Assembly (NCBI RefSeq): GCF_021026345.1
Contig: NZ_JAJNCZ010000002.1
Coordinates: forward strand, 558,001-622,000
Reading direction: 5' to 3'
Origin: Rhizobium sp. GN54
GTDB lineage: Bacteria > Pseudomonadota > Alphaproteobacteria > Rhizobiales > Rhizobiaceae
DNA: 64,000 nucleotides
Part shown: piece by piece, positions 1 through 7,967 of the stretch
Layout: the number at the start of each line of letters is the position of its first letter
Numbering within the stretch: position 1 is the stretch's first letter
Position numbers and translations under genes: made by a program
Notes under the pieces: generated by a model
What the model saw: only the letters and a program-made list of their open reading frames with translations
What the model was told of the DNA's origin: nothing
Database searches by the model: none

Positions 1-799
1 CGGCATCCATGTCGCCGGGCGACTTCAAGAGCGCCAGCGCCAGCGGGTCGGCGGCAACGACGGCGATCGCGCCGGCCGCATGCAGGTCGGCAATGACGCC
101 GGTGAAGTCGTGCACGTGGCCGTAGGTGCCGGGATACTGGAGGATCGCGCCGAAGACCTCGGCGGCGACCAGATCCTTCATGGGATCGCCGACCGTGATC
201 GTCCAGCCGAGCGGCTCGGAGCGGGTCTTGAGCAGCGCTATCGTCTGCGGGTGGCAGTTCTCGTCGACGAAGAAGGTGGTCGCCTTCGACTTCGAAACGC
301 GTTCGGCCATGGCCATGGCTTCGGCCGCGGCGGTCGCCTCGTCGAGCAGCGAGGCGTTGGCGATGTCGAGGCCGGTCAGGTCGCAGACCATGGTCTGGTA
401 GTTGAGCAGCGCCTCGAGCCGGCCCTGGCTGATCTCGGGCTGGTAGGGCGTATAGGCCGTGTACCAGGCCGGATTCTCCAGGATGTTGCGCTGGATCACC
501 GGCGGGGTGATGGTGCCATAGTAGCCCTGACCGATCAGGGAGACGAGCTTGCGGTTCTTGTTGGCGGTCTCGCGCAGCTTGTCGAGCGCCTCGCGCTCGG
601 ACATCGGCGCACCCCATTCAAGCGGCGTCTTCTGGCGGATCGACTGCGGCACGGTGTCGTCGATCAGCGCATCGAGGCTGTCATAGCCGACCACCTTCAG
701 CATCGCCTCCATCTCGGCCGGCGAGGGGCCGATGTGGCGGCGGTTGGCGAAGTCGTAGGGCTGGTAGTCGGTGAAAGTGAAGTCCTTGGGCAGATTCAT
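1..799 (-). CDS. gcvP: Glycine dehydrogenase (decarboxylating), P-protein; 5' part only
   Basis: The P-protein is the PLP-dependent subunit of the glycine cleavage system: it decarboxylates glycine and passes the aminomethyl group to the lipoyl arm of GcvH. Only about the first 266 codons lie in the window; the gene runs off the left edge. The N-terminus reads [17 protein letters not shown] and soon afterwards contains [15 protein letters not shown], typical of GcvP; near the edge the frame still reads [10 protein letters not shown], also GcvP-like. The ATG shares one base with the gcvH stop (TGATG), so translation is probably coupled. It is the last gene visible in the gcvT-gcvH-gcvP operon controlled by the upstream glycine riboswitch. 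The catalytic PLP lysine lies outside the window. Confidence 0.95.
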   Translation of the reverse strand, partial: MNLPKDFTFTDYQPYDFANRRHIGPSPAEMEAMLKVVGYDSLDALIDDTVPQSIRQKTPLEWGAPMSEREALDKLRETANKNRKLVSLIGQGYYGTITPPVIQRNILENPAWYTAYTPYQPEISQGRLEALLNYQTMVCDLTGLDIANASLLDEATAAAEAMAMAERVSKSKATTFFVDENCHPQTIALLKTRSEPLGWTITVGDPMKDLVAAEVFGAILQYPGTYGHVHDFTGVIADLHAAGAIAVVAADPLALALLKSPGDMDA

Positions 800-1161
800 C
801 AGCCGACGAGCTCCTTGTAGGCGGCCTCGTCCAGCAGCGCCTCGGCGTCTGCCTTGTTGTTCAGCTTCAGCTTGAAGAACCAGCCGGCGCCCTGCGGGTC
901 GCTGTTGACGAGGGAGGGATCGTCGACGATCGCCTGGTTGACCTCGACGATCTCGCCGTCGAGCGGGCAGTAGACGTCGGAGGCGGCCTTGACGCTCTCG
1001 ACGGTGGCGGCGTCGCCGCCCTTGGAATGGGTGCTGCCCACTTCGGGCAGTTCGACGAAGACGAGGTCGCCGAGCTGCTCGGCGGCGTGCGTGGTGATGC
1101 CGACGGTGGCGACGTCGCCGTCGATCTTGAGCCATTCGTGTTCTGCGGTGAATTTCAGCAT
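799..1161 (-). CDS. gcvH: Glycine cleavage system H protein
   Basis: GcvH carries the lipoyl arm that shuttles the aminomethyl group between GcvP, GcvT and dihydrolipoamide dehydrogenase. The 120-residue product has the usual family length. It contains the lipoylation motif ESVKAA with the acceptor lysine at residue 58, and the typical opening [10 protein letters not shown]. It sits 164 bases downstream of gcvT, with a RIME-like palindromic repeat in the gap, and overlaps gcvP by one base. Its cofactor requirement links it to lipB, also in this window at 14.7-15.5 kb. Confidence 0.97.
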   Translation of the reverse strand: MLKFTAEHEWLKIDGDVATVGITTHAAEQLGDLVFVELPEVGSTHSKGGDAATVESVKAASDVYCPLDGEIVEVNQAIVDDPSLVNSDPQGAGWFFKLKLNNKADAEALLDEAAYKELVG

Positions 1162-1199
1162 GTCGGTTCCTCTCTGGAAAATTCAGAAACTGTGTTGCT

Positions 1200-1308
1200 G
1201 CCCCTCATCCCCCTGCCGGGACCCTCTCCCCGCAGGGGAGAAGGGGGCTGGGCGCTCCCCGTCGGTTCCCTCTCCCTGCTTGCGGGGAGAGGGTCAGGGT
1301 GAGGGGCG
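1200..1308. repeat. RIME-like palindromic intergenic repeat, copy A
   Basis: About 109 bases between gcvT and gcvH begin GCCCCTCATCC and end GTGAGGGGCG, so the ends are inverted copies of each other. Two internal hairpins are built on CTCTCCCC...GGGGAGA blocks. Copy B at 41145-41304 has the same ends and hairpin blocks. Size and two-palindrome architecture match the Rhizobium intergenic mosaic element RIME1 (established knowledge; assignment from memory). Inside an operon such hairpins could stabilise or partly terminate the transcript (inference). Confidence 0.75.
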
Positions 1309-1325
1309 ATCGCCACGCGCATCGG

Positions 1326-2456
1326 TCAGCGCTTGAAGCTGTTGGCGACGAAGGGAAGGGCGGCGACGGTGACGGGCAGGTATTTGCCGCGGACTTCGGC
1401 GAACAGCGGTGTCCCCGGGGCTGCGAGCGCGACCGGGACGTAGCCCATGGCAATGGGGGCCTCGATACTGGGGCCGAAGCCGCCGGAGGTGACGTGGCCG
1501 ACTTCGGTCTTGCCCTCGGCGTCGGCATAAAGTTTCGCCGGCGGGCGGACCGGGGCCTTGCCCTCGACCTTGAGCCCGACGCGACGGCGGGCGGCGCCGG
1601 AGGTGAGCTGCGCGAGGATGGTTTCTGCGCCCGGGAAGCCGCCGGCGCGATCGCCGCCGGTGCGGCGCACCTTCTGCATCGCCCATTCGAGGGCGGCCTC
1701 GACCGGGGTGGTCGTCGTGTCGATGTCGTTGCCATAGAGGCAGAGACCGGCCTCCAGCCGTAGCGAATCACGCGCGCCGAGCCCGATCGGCATCACGTCG
1801 GGGTGATCGAGCAGGTGGCGACAGACCCTTTCCGCCCGGTCGGCGGGAATCGAGATCTCGAAGCCGTCCTCGCCGGTATAGCCGGAGCGGGTGACGATGC
1901 AGTCGGCATCGTGCAGGTCGCAGGCGCGGACGTCCATGAAGCGCATGCCGGCGATGTCCGCCCAGAGTTCAGCCAGCACCGTTTCCGCACGCGGGCCCTG
2001 CAGGGCGATCAGCGCGCGGTCCGTGAGCATCGTCAGCTCGCAACTGTCGCCGATGTGCTTTTCGAGATGGGCGAAATCCGCATCCTTGCAGGCGGCGTTG
2101 ACGACGACGAAGAAGTGGTCGCCGCGGTTGGCGATCATCAGGTCGTCGAGGATGCCGCCGTCCCCGGCGGTGAACAGCGCGTAGCGCTGGCGCCCCTCGC
2201 CGAGCCCGACGACGTCGACCGGCACGAGGCTTTCCAGCGCGCGGGCTGCGTCGGCATTGTCGCCGGAGCGGGCGCGCACGATCACCTGGCCCATGTGGGA
2301 GACGTCGAAGAGGCCGGCAGCCGCGCGGGTGTGCAGGTGCTCCTTCAGCACGCCTGCGGGAAACTGCACCGGCATCTCGTAGCCCGCAAACGGCACCATG
2401 CGGGCGCCGAGCGACACGTTGAGGTCGTGCAACGGGGTTCTCTTAAGGTCAGACAC
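1326..2456 (-). CDS. gcvT: Glycine cleavage system aminomethyltransferase (T protein)
   Basis: GcvT transfers the methylene carbon from aminomethyl-lipoyl-GcvH to tetrahydrofolate and releases ammonia. The sequence shows LKRTPLHDLNV and FAGYEMPVQF near the N-terminus, the DVSHMGQ motif and YTGEDGFEI, all hallmarks of GcvT. I chose the GTG at 2456 (GVSDLKRT context), which gives 376 residues, the family length. The frame is open further up to an ATG at 2504 and a GTG at 2507, so a 16-17 residue longer form is possible. It is the first gene of the operon, directly after the glycine riboswitch. Confidence 0.95.
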   Translation of the reverse strand: MSDLKRTPLHDLNVSLGARMVPFAGYEMPVQFPAGVLKEHLHTRAAAGLFDVSHMGQVIVRARSGDNADAARALESLVPVDVVGLGEGRQRYALFTAGDGGILDDLMIANRGDHFFVVVNAACKDADFAHLEKHIGDSCELTMLTDRALIALQGPRAETVLAELWADIAGMRFMDVRACDLHDADCIVTRSGYTGEDGFEISIPADRAERVCRHLLDHPDVMPIGLGARDSLRLEAGLCLYGNDIDTTTTPVEAALEWAMQKVRRTGGDRAGGFPGAETILAQLTSGAARRRVGLKVEGKAPVRPPAKLYADAEGKTEVGHVTSGGFGPSIEAPIAMGYVPVALAAPGTPLFAEVRGKYLPVTVAALPFVANSFKR

Positions 2457-2527
2457 GACGTCCAAGGCGCCCTCCAGTCTTCTGGCGCTCGCGCGCCGGC
2501 CCATCACTGGCGCTTTCGCGCCGCTTT

Positions 2528-2694
2528 CATGAGCCCCCTCTGTCCTTGTCGCCTGAGATTGTTATCCCTTCGGCGGGCGCGTGAACGCCACTCTCCAGAG
2601 TCCTGTCGGCACCTTGCTGGTCCTTTTGCCTGAGAGTTTCCGGGGGCGGTTGCTCCTTCGGCACCGGTTCGAAACCGGTTTCTCCCAGCGAGGT
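2528..2694 (-). promoter_or_regulatory. Tandem glycine riboswitch upstream of gcvT
   Basis: On the minus strand there are two successive glycine aptamers. The first runs through GGGAGAAACCGG, GCCGAAGGAGCAACC and ACTCTCAGGCAAAAGGACC; the second contains TGGAGAGTG, GCCGAAGGGATAACAA and ATCTCAGGCGACAAGGAC. These are the conserved blocks of the gcvT riboswitch class, which in glycine-cleavage operons usually activates expression when glycine is abundant. The element lies immediately downstream of a plausible promoter and ends about 70 bases before the gcvT start. I see no clear intrinsic terminator after aptamer 2, so control may act on translation (inference). Confidence 0.95.
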
Positions 2695-2702
2695 CTTCGC
2701 CA

Positions 2703-2730
2703 CATAAAGGCGTCGGCCGGAATTTGGCAA
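2703..2730 (-). promoter_or_regulatory. Probable sigma-70 promoter of the gcvTHP operon
   Basis: Read on the minus strand, TTGCCA (2725-2730) is followed after 16 bases by TTTATG (2703-2708). Transcription would start near 2696, just before the first aptamer of the glycine riboswitch. Placement is convincing, but the -10 box is weak. Confidence 0.5.
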
Positions 2731-2800
2731 GAGCATAGCGTCGCGGCTGAACAAATATTTGTCGTCTGCCGCCATGTCGTCCGTCCCTCCGGCGCAAACG

Positions 2801-2826
2801 AAAAAAGCTCCCGCAGATACGGGAGC
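2801..2826 (-). terminator. Rho-independent terminator of the minus-strand gene at 2862-3173
   Basis: On the minus strand GCTCCCG-TATCTG-CGGGAGC forms a perfect 7-bp stem followed directly by six T residues. It lies 36 bases past the stop of the 103-residue gene and just upstream of the gcv promoter, separating the two units. Confidence 0.85.
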
Positions 2827-2861
2827 CCTCGGGGATGGGTGGCGGACGGATGTGTCTCTCG

Positions 2862-3173
2862 TCAGTCCTCGCGGGCAGGCATGCCCTCGGGGGCCGCGAT
2901 CAGGTCGCCTTCGGCCCCGTTTTCGGCATAGGAGCGTGCGGCGGCCGCGAAGGTCGTATCGCTCTGGCGCTCCATCGTCAGCAGCACGAGCGCCAGCGCC
3001 GGCGGCTTCACGACGGTCAGGATTCCCCGGAGCTGAAAATTGTCGCCGATCCGGGCGGCATCCGCCCATGCCTCGATCTTCTGTTCGAAGAGCGTGGTCG
3101 GGCGGGTGGTCGCCTTGTATGCCTGCGCGGCATAGGCGGCGGTAGCGGGGGATACGGTTACGATCTGCGCCAT
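2862..3173 (-). CDS. Conserved hypothetical protein (103 aa)
   Basis: A small soluble protein beginning MAQIVTVSPATAAYAAQAYK, with mixed helix-forming stretches and no transmembrane segment, signal peptide or recognisable catalytic motif. The ATG at 3173 is preceded by GCAGAAGACG, a weak ribosome site, and the gene ends before a strong intrinsic terminator, which supports it as a real single-gene unit. Its type of sequence feels conserved in rhizobia, but I cannot name a family. No functional link to the riboswitch-controlled gcv genes is evident; they have their own promoter. Confidence 0.8.
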   Translation of the reverse strand: MAQIVTVSPATAAYAAQAYKATTRPTTLFEQKIEAWADAARIGDNFQLRGILTVVKPPALALVLLTMERQSDTTFAAAARSYAENGAEGDLIAAPEGMPARED

Positions 3174-3419
3174 GTCGTCTTCTGCAATTTCTGGTTCCCA
3201 ATAGTCTCTTGTTAACACAATCGGCTTGCGCAAAATGTAACGCGGGCGGTTCGTTTTTAATCGAATTTTAGTGTTTTGTCGGGCGCATGCCGGTCGTGCG
3301 GCGCAAATTCCCGCAGGCCTCTTGCGTCGAAGCGGCGATCTCCGCCATAAGACCGCACATGACGGCCGGGTCCGGCCGGCTGGACAATCGCCGCCTTTTG
3401 CGGCGCGCGGAGTGAGCCG

Positions 3420-3656
3420 ATGAAACCGATATTCGTGCAACTGCAATGCGCCCCCGGCAAGACCTACGAGGTCGCCGATGCCCTCTACGCCACCGAACTG
3501 ATCTCCGAACTCTATTCCACCAGCGGCGAGTACGACCTGCTGCTGAAGGTCTATGTCGAGACCGAGGAGGACATCGGCAAGTTCATCAACGACCACATCG
3601 CCTCGATCCCCGGCATCGTCCGTTCGCTGACCACGCTGACTTTCCGGGCATTCTGA
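3420..3656 (+). CDS. Stand-alone Lrp/AsnC-type ligand-binding (RAM) domain protein
   Basis: The 78-residue product corresponds to the C-terminal alpha-beta ligand-binding domain of Lrp/AsnC regulators without the helix-turn-helix. Typical features are the opening KPIFVQLQCAPGK, the central TSGEYDLLLKV strand and the closing PGIVRSLTTLTF. Such single-domain proteins form amino-acid-binding oligomers and may modulate full-length Lrp proteins (family knowledge; partner unknown). A GGAG sits 7 bases before the ATG. It is followed by the rluC-like gene in the same direction after 69 bases. Confidence 0.9.
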   Translation: MKPIFVQLQCAPGKTYEVADALYATELISELYSTSGEYDLLLKVYVETEEDIGKFINDHIASIPGIVRSLTTLTFRAF

Positions 3657-3725
3657 CCCGCACGCCCGCAACTTCCCCTTTGCCGGGACATGCGTTAAAG
3701 CACGGCCCAAAGAAAGAAGGCGAAG

Positions 3726-4718
3726 ATGGCAGGTATCGAACACAGGCAGGTGGACCAGGATGAGGCGGGCATGCGGCTCGACCGCTGGTTCAAGGTCCAC
3801 TATCCGGGGCTGGGCTTCGGCCAGTTGCAGAAGCTCCTGCGCTCGGGCCAGGTGCGCGTCGACGGCGGCCGGGCGAAGACCGACATGCGCGTGCAGCCGG
3901 GCCAGACCGTGCGCATTCCGCCGATGGGCGTGGACGCCAAGGAAACGAAGGCGGGGCCGATCGGCGGCCGCGACCTGAAGCATTCTCCCGACGGCGAACT
4001 CCTGTCGCGCATGCTCCTGCATGAGGACGACAAGGTGTTCGTGCTGAACAAGCCGGCCGGCATCGCCGTGCAGGGCGGATCGGGCGTGACCCGGCACATC
4101 GACAAGATGCTGGAAGCCTGGACGAGCCAGAAGGGCGAGAAGCCGCGCCTCGTCCACCGTCTCGACCGCGACACGTCAGGCGTGCTCGTCATCGCCCGGA
4201 CCCGGGGGGCGGCACAGAAGCTGACGGCGGCCTTCCGCGAGCGCGACACGAAGAAGACCTACTGGGCGATCGTCAAGGGCGTGCCGCGCAAGCACGAGGA
4301 CAAGATCTCGACCTGGCTGGTGAAGGAGCAGACACCGGATGGCGACCGCATGCGGATCGCCAAGCACGGCGAGGACGGCGCCGATCACGCCGTCTCCTAC
4401 TACCGCGTCGTCGAGCAGGCCGGGCAGAACTTCGCCTGGCTGGAGATGGAACCCTATACCGGGCGGACCCATCAGCTCCGCGTTCATGCCGCCCATCTCG
4501 GCCATCCGATCATCGGTGATCCCAAGTATTTCGAGGCGGACGTCAACTGGACCTTTCCCGGCGGGGTGCAGAACCGCCTGCACCTGCATGCCCGGCACAT
4601 CGACATCCCGCATCCCTCCGGCGGACGCCTGCGGGTGACCGCGCCGCTGCCGCAGCACATGGTGCAGACCTGGAACGTGCTCGGCTTCGACCAGACCGCC
4701 GCGGACGGGGACGCGTGA
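3726..4718 (+). CDS. rluC: RluA/RluC-family 23S rRNA pseudouridine synthase
   Basis: Isomerises uridine to pseudouridine in RNA. An N-terminal S4-like RNA-binding domain (DRWFKVHYPGLGFGQLQKLL, GQVRVDGGRAK) precedes the catalytic domain. The catalytic motif HRLDRDTSG contains the active-site Asp, and GRTHQLRVH is the conserved late motif. The 330-residue length and domain order fit RluC; RluD or another paralogue is not excluded. AAGAAGG precedes the ATG by a few bases. The stop overlaps the next ATG as TGATG, so it is probably co-translated with the HAD hydrolase and ATP12 genes, an arrangement I recall from other rhizobia. Confidence 0.92.
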   Translation: MAGIEHRQVDQDEAGMRLDRWFKVHYPGLGFGQLQKLLRSGQVRVDGGRAKTDMRVQPGQTVRIPPMGVDAKETKAGPIGGRDLKHSPDGELLSRMLLHEDDKVFVLNKPAGIAVQGGSGVTRHIDKMLEAWTSQKGEKPRLVHRLDRDTSGVLVIARTRGAAQKLTAAFRERDTKKTYWAIVKGVPRKHEDKISTWLVKEQTPDGDRMRIAKHGEDGADHAVSYYRVVEQAGQNFAWLEMEPYTGRTHQLRVHAAHLGHPIIGDPKYFEADVNWTFPGGVQNRLHLHARHIDIPHPSGGRLRVTAPLPQHMVQTWNVLGFDQTAADGDA

Positions 4719-5383
4719 TGCGGCTCGTCCTCTTTGATTGCGACGGTACGCTGGTCGACAGCGCGCACCTGATCCACGAGGTGATGGCGCGCACCTTCGA
4801 GGACTTCGGGCATGCCCGCCTCCAGCTTGCCGCCACCAAGAGCATCATCGGGCTGACCCTCGACATCGCCATTGCCCGGCTGCGGGGCAAGGCGCATGTT
4901 GACGAGGAGGCGCAGGCGATGACGGCACACTACAAGAAGATCTTCATGGGCGTGCGGGCGGAGCCGGGCTACCGGGAGCCGCTGTTTCCCGGGATCGAGC
5001 CGATGATGCGCCGGCTCGAGCGCGAGGACGACATGCTGATCGGCGCGGTGACCGGCAAGTCGCGACGCGGGCTCGACGCGATCCGGGTGACGCACGGGCT
5101 GGAGAAGACCTTCCTCGTTTCGCGCACCGCCGACGACTGCCCCTCCAAGCCGCATCCGGCCATGGTCAGCGAATGCTGCGCCGAGACCGGCATCGATGCG
5201 TCGCGGACGGTTGTCATCGGCGATGCGATCTACGATATGCAGATGGCCAAGGCGGCCGGCGCGCAAGCCGTCGGTGTCGCCTGGGGCTATGCCAGCGTGC
5301 CCGAACTCGTCGAGGCGGGGGCGGACCACATTCTTAGGGAGCCGGCCGAACTGCTGCAGTGGCTGGAACTTGCCGATGCGTGA
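4718..5383 (+). CDS. HAD-superfamily hydrolase (phosphoglycolate phosphatase-like)
   Basis: A 221-residue HAD hydrolase. Motif I is FDCDGTLVDSAH with the nucleophile Asp and the second catalytic Asp; motif II is AVTGKSRRGLD; motif III/IV is KPHPAM followed by VVIGDAIYDMQMAKAAG. The helical cap between residues 15 and 85 resembles phosphoglycolate phosphatase or PpaX-type enzymes. The substrate cannot be read from sequence. I prefer the ATG overlapping the rluC stop over the adjacent upstream GTG. The stop lies inside the ATP12 gene (8-base overlap), so the three genes form one coupled operon. Confidence 0.9.
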   Translation: MRLVLFDCDGTLVDSAHLIHEVMARTFEDFGHARLQLAATKSIIGLTLDIAIARLRGKAHVDEEAQAMTAHYKKIFMGVRAEPGYREPLFPGIEPMMRRLEREDDMLIGAVTGKSRRGLDAIRVTHGLEKTFLVSRTADDCPSKPHPAMVSECCAETGIDASRTVVIGDAIYDMQMAKAAGAQAVGVAWGYASVPELVEAGADHILREPAELLQWLELADA

Positions 5384-6164
5384 CATTCTTTCCGACCTTT
5401 CCGACGCCATGAGCGATCCCGATCCGGTGCGCCGGGCGCAGATCCAGATGAAGCGGCCGCTGCCGAAGCGGTTCTACAAGGACGTCTCGATCGGCGAGGG
5501 CGAGGGCGGCTTGACCGTCCTGCTCGACGGCCGTCCGGTCCGCACCCCGGCCAAGCGGCCGCTCGCCGTCGCCTCAGCGAGCCTTGCCGAACGGCTGCGG
5601 GCCGAATGGGACGCGCAGGGCGAGGAGATCGATCCGGCGAAGATGCCGGTGACGCGCCTCGTCAACACCGCGCTCGACGGCGTCGCCGACAATGCGGACG
5701 CGGTCAGGGACGAGATCGTCCGCTTCGCCGGCACCGACATGATCTGCTACCGGGCCGACAGTCCGGAGCGGCTGGTGGCGATCCAGCAGGCGGCGTGGGA
5801 CCCGGTGCTCGAATGGGCGGCGGATGTGCTCGGCGCACGCTTCATTCTGGCCGAAGGCGTCATCCACCAGGAGCAGCCGGCACAGGCGATGGAAGCCTTT
5901 GCCGCCGCGCTGGAGAAATTCGGCTCTCCGCTCGAACTCGCCTGCATCCATACCGTCACCACGCTGACCGGCTCGGCCATCCTGGCGCTCGCCTTCGCGC
6001 ACGGCCGGCTGGACGCCGAGACCGTGTGGACGCTCGCCCATGTCGACGAGGACTGGCAGATCGAGCACTGGGGCACGGACGAGGAGGCGTTTCGCCGCCG
6101 CGAACTGCGTCGGCAGGAGTTCGAGGTCGCAGCCGCGGCATTCGGCGACGTGACCGGGCGCTGA
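5376..6164 (+). CDS. ATP12-family F1-ATPase assembly chaperone
   Basis: ATP12 proteins (PF07542) bind the F1 alpha subunit during ATP synthase assembly; they occur in mitochondria and alphaproteobacteria. The 262-residue product has the conserved KRPLPKRFYKDVSI block, then LDGRPVRTPAKRPL, WDAQGEEIDPAKMPVTRL and the C-terminal WTLAHVDEDWQIEHWG. The ATG at 5376 overlaps the preceding HAD gene by 8 bases. The frame is open much further upstream, but that part reads through the HAD gene in another frame and is not coding. The link with rluC and HAD genes is conserved context rather than a known functional partnership. Confidence 0.92.
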   Translation: MRDILSDLSDAMSDPDPVRRAQIQMKRPLPKRFYKDVSIGEGEGGLTVLLDGRPVRTPAKRPLAVASASLAERLRAEWDAQGEEIDPAKMPVTRLVNTALDGVADNADAVRDEIVRFAGTDMICYRADSPERLVAIQQAAWDPVLEWAADVLGARFILAEGVIHQEQPAQAMEAFAAALEKFGSPLELACIHTVTTLTGSAILALAFAHGRLDAETVWTLAHVDEDWQIEHWGTDEEAFRRRELRRQEFEVAAAAFGDVTGR

Positions 6165-6298
6165 GGCGCCCCCGGCGTCTCGCATTTACCATGGATTGCA
6201 TCACGGGGTTGCCCCGGCGCGCTGGTTCGTGTCATGGCCATGGCATGGGCCGGGCCGATTCGGTTTCCCGGCAACTGTTGAAATACGGATGCAATTTC

Positions 6299-6967
6299 AT
6301 GCTGATGACCTTCCTCCGTGTGCCGCTCGTCGCGCTTGCGATGGCGGCGATGTGCCTTGCCGCCCAGGCGGAGACGCTCAAGGATATCCGCAAGGTTTCG
6401 GTCGCCGGCGACGGTTCGGTTTCCAGGGACGTGGTGGCGTTGACGGGCCAGCAATTGAAGCGTTCGGTCCGCTCCACCCGGCGGCCGGTGGCGCTGCCGA
6501 AGGTCGCCATGGAAGTGCATCTCGCCAATGAGATCCGCGGCGCGGGCGCACAGGCCGGCCGCAACTCGGCGGAGGTGACCGTGCTTCTCCGCGGTGGATC
6601 GGGTGCACCGGTCGCAAGCGAGCGCTTCATCGTCAACAGCTTCATGACGGGCAAGGCCGCCGACAGGGCGCTTGCCAACGCGATCTCGCAGCGCATCGCC
6701 GTGACCTACAGCCTGGCGCCGGTCCGGGCCGCGTCCACCGGATCGCGAGGCAATACGAAAGCCTACCGGAAGCACCAGCCGGCAGCCCGCCGGCAAGCGG
6801 CCCCGCAGGCGGCCGCAAAGTCGACCGGCCCGGCCGCCGAGCCGATCATCATCCCGAGCGAGGCGGCGCTGACCGTCAAGCCGCGCGTACGCAAGCCGAA
6901 GGCGGAAACGAGCGCCGCAAAGACGCCGGCGCCCTGCGTGGTCACGGTGACCACGAACTGCAACTGA
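6299..6967 (+). CDS. Putative secreted/periplasmic protein with basic Pro/Ala-rich tail
   Basis: A 222-residue product with a clear Sec signal peptide (MLMTFLRVPLVALAMAAMCL, cleavage probably after AAQA). The mature part has a compact alpha/beta-looking region to about residue 140 (KDIRKVSVAGDGSVSRD, then LPKVAMEVHLANE), followed by a low-complexity tail rich in Ala, Pro, Lys and Arg ending CVVTVTTNCN. I do not recognise a domain. An in-frame start further up would disrupt the signal peptide, so I chose the ATG at 6299. It stands alone, between the ATP12 operon and the DoxX gene. Confidence 0.75.
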   Translation: MLMTFLRVPLVALAMAAMCLAAQAETLKDIRKVSVAGDGSVSRDVVALTGQQLKRSVRSTRRPVALPKVAMEVHLANEIRGAGAQAGRNSAEVTVLLRGGSGAPVASERFIVNSFMTGKAADRALANAISQRIAVTYSLAPVRAASTGSRGNTKAYRKHQPAARRQAAPQAAAKSTGPAAEPIIIPSEAALTVKPRVRKPKAETSAAKTPAPCVVTVTTNCN

Positions 6968-7140
6968 CGGATCGCGTGATCCGGGCAGCGGCGCCTGTGG
7001 CTCGCCAGTTTCGTCATCTTCGGTGTGTCGAGGACCGGACCTTCGGCATCCAGCCAATGCGAACTTGATTGTGAGGCGGGCGAGGCGCGATAATCCTTGC
7101 TGCGGCCGGACGAGAGGCCGCATCATGCAGGGAGACGACG

Positions 7141-7533
7141 ATGTCCCTATCTGAGCGCTTGTCCCTTTATCAACCCCAGGCGCTCGCCGCGCTCAGGATC
7201 ATGACCGCCCTGCAGTTCATCGAGCACGGCACGCAGAAATTCTTCAATTTTCCGCCGGCGGCCGAACCGTTCGGCGATCTGATGAACCTGATCGGCGTTG
7301 CGGGGCTTCTGGAAATCGTCGGTGGGGGGCTCGTCCTTGTCGGCCTGTTCACGCGGCCTGCCGCCTTCGTGCTCTGCGGCTTCATGGCGGTCGCCTATTT
7401 CATGGCGCACATGCCGGTTGACTTCTGGCCGGTCAACAACCGCGGCGACGCGGCGATCTCGTTCTGCTTCATCTTCCTCTATCTCGTCTTCGCCGGGCCG
7501 GGCGCGTTCGCGCTCGACAACCGGCGAAGCTGA
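7141..7533 (+). CDS. DoxX-family integral membrane protein
   Basis: A 130-residue protein with about four transmembrane helices and the DoxX/SURF4-like pattern: ALRIMTALQFIEHGTQKFF, then GLLEIVGGGLVLVGLF, then FMAVAYFMAHMP and a last helix before RRS. DoxX proteins are implicated in redox or membrane-stress functions in some bacteria, but the role here is unknown. GGGAGACGACG precedes the ATG. The gene converges with the guanidinium exporter gene, leaving only 7 bases between the stops. Confidence 0.9.
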   Translation: MSLSERLSLYQPQALAALRIMTALQFIEHGTQKFFNFPPAAEPFGDLMNLIGVAGLLEIVGGGLVLVGLFTRPAAFVLCGFMAVAYFMAHMPVDFWPVNNRGDAAISFCFIFLYLVFAGPGAFALDNRRS

Positions 7534-7540
7534 GACCGGA

Positions 7541-7855
7541 TCAGGTGGCGAACTTCAGGCCCATGATGCCGGTGACGATCAGGGCGATGCAGCCGAGGCG
7601 GAGGGCGGTGACCGGTTCGGCGAAGAGCACGATGCCGAGGATGACGGTGCCTACCGTGCCGATGCCGGTCCAGATGGCATAGCCGGTTCCGATCGGCAGG
7701 TGGCGGACGGCAAGGCCGAGAAGGACGATGCTGATCACCATCGCGCCCACCGTCAGCGCGGTGGGTAGCGGCCGGGTGAAGCCGTCCGTATATTTGAGGC
7801 CAATGGCCCAACCGATTTCGAAGAGGCCGGCAAGTACGAGCAATATCCAGGACAT
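7541..7855 (-). CDS. gdx: SMR-family guanidinium exporter (Gdx, formerly SugE)
   Basis: A 104-residue, four-helix small multidrug resistance protein. It has the glutamate-bearing first helix (GLFEIGWAIGLKYTDGF; the Glu is the substrate/proton site), GTGYAIWTGIGTVG in helix 3 and a short C-terminus ending LKFAT. These features, especially the GWA segment and the T/G pattern, fit the SugE/Gdx branch, which exports guanidinium in exchange for protons, rather than EmrE-type drug pumps. The guanidine-II riboswitch immediately upstream strongly supports this substrate. GGAGC precedes the ATG by 5 bases. Confidence 0.93.
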   Translation of the reverse strand: MSWILLVLAGLFEIGWAIGLKYTDGFTRPLPTALTVGAMVISIVLLGLAVRHLPIGTGYAIWTGIGTVGTVILGIVLFAEPVTALRLGCIALIVTGIMGLKFAT

Positions 7856-7860
7856 GTCCT

Positions 7861-7917
7861 GCTCCGTTTGAAAGGAGCGGGGCCGTCCCCGCGTTCGTCA
7901 CCGCCGTCGTCCGGCGG
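7861..7917 (-). promoter_or_regulatory. Guanidine-II (mini-ykkC) riboswitch controlling gdx
   Basis: On the minus strand two small hairpins lie just before the gdx gene. Hairpin 1 (7901-7917) is CCGCCG-GACGA-CGGCGG; hairpin 2 (7877-7892) is GCGGGG-ACGG-CCCCGC. Both carry the ACGR loop that defines mini-ykkC, and a short linker separates them. The segment right after hairpin 2 offers GCTCC, able to pair with GGAGC, the gdx ribosome-binding site (7861-7878). This pairing shares two bases with the right arm of hairpin 2, so ligand-stabilised hairpin 2 would free the ribosome site. Hairpin 1 has one extra G at the loop compared with the consensus. Confidence 0.88.
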
Positions 7918-7967
7918 CAGCAGCCGTCTGCCTTGGCCAGATATCGCAACGGTCGCCCGAAAATCAA

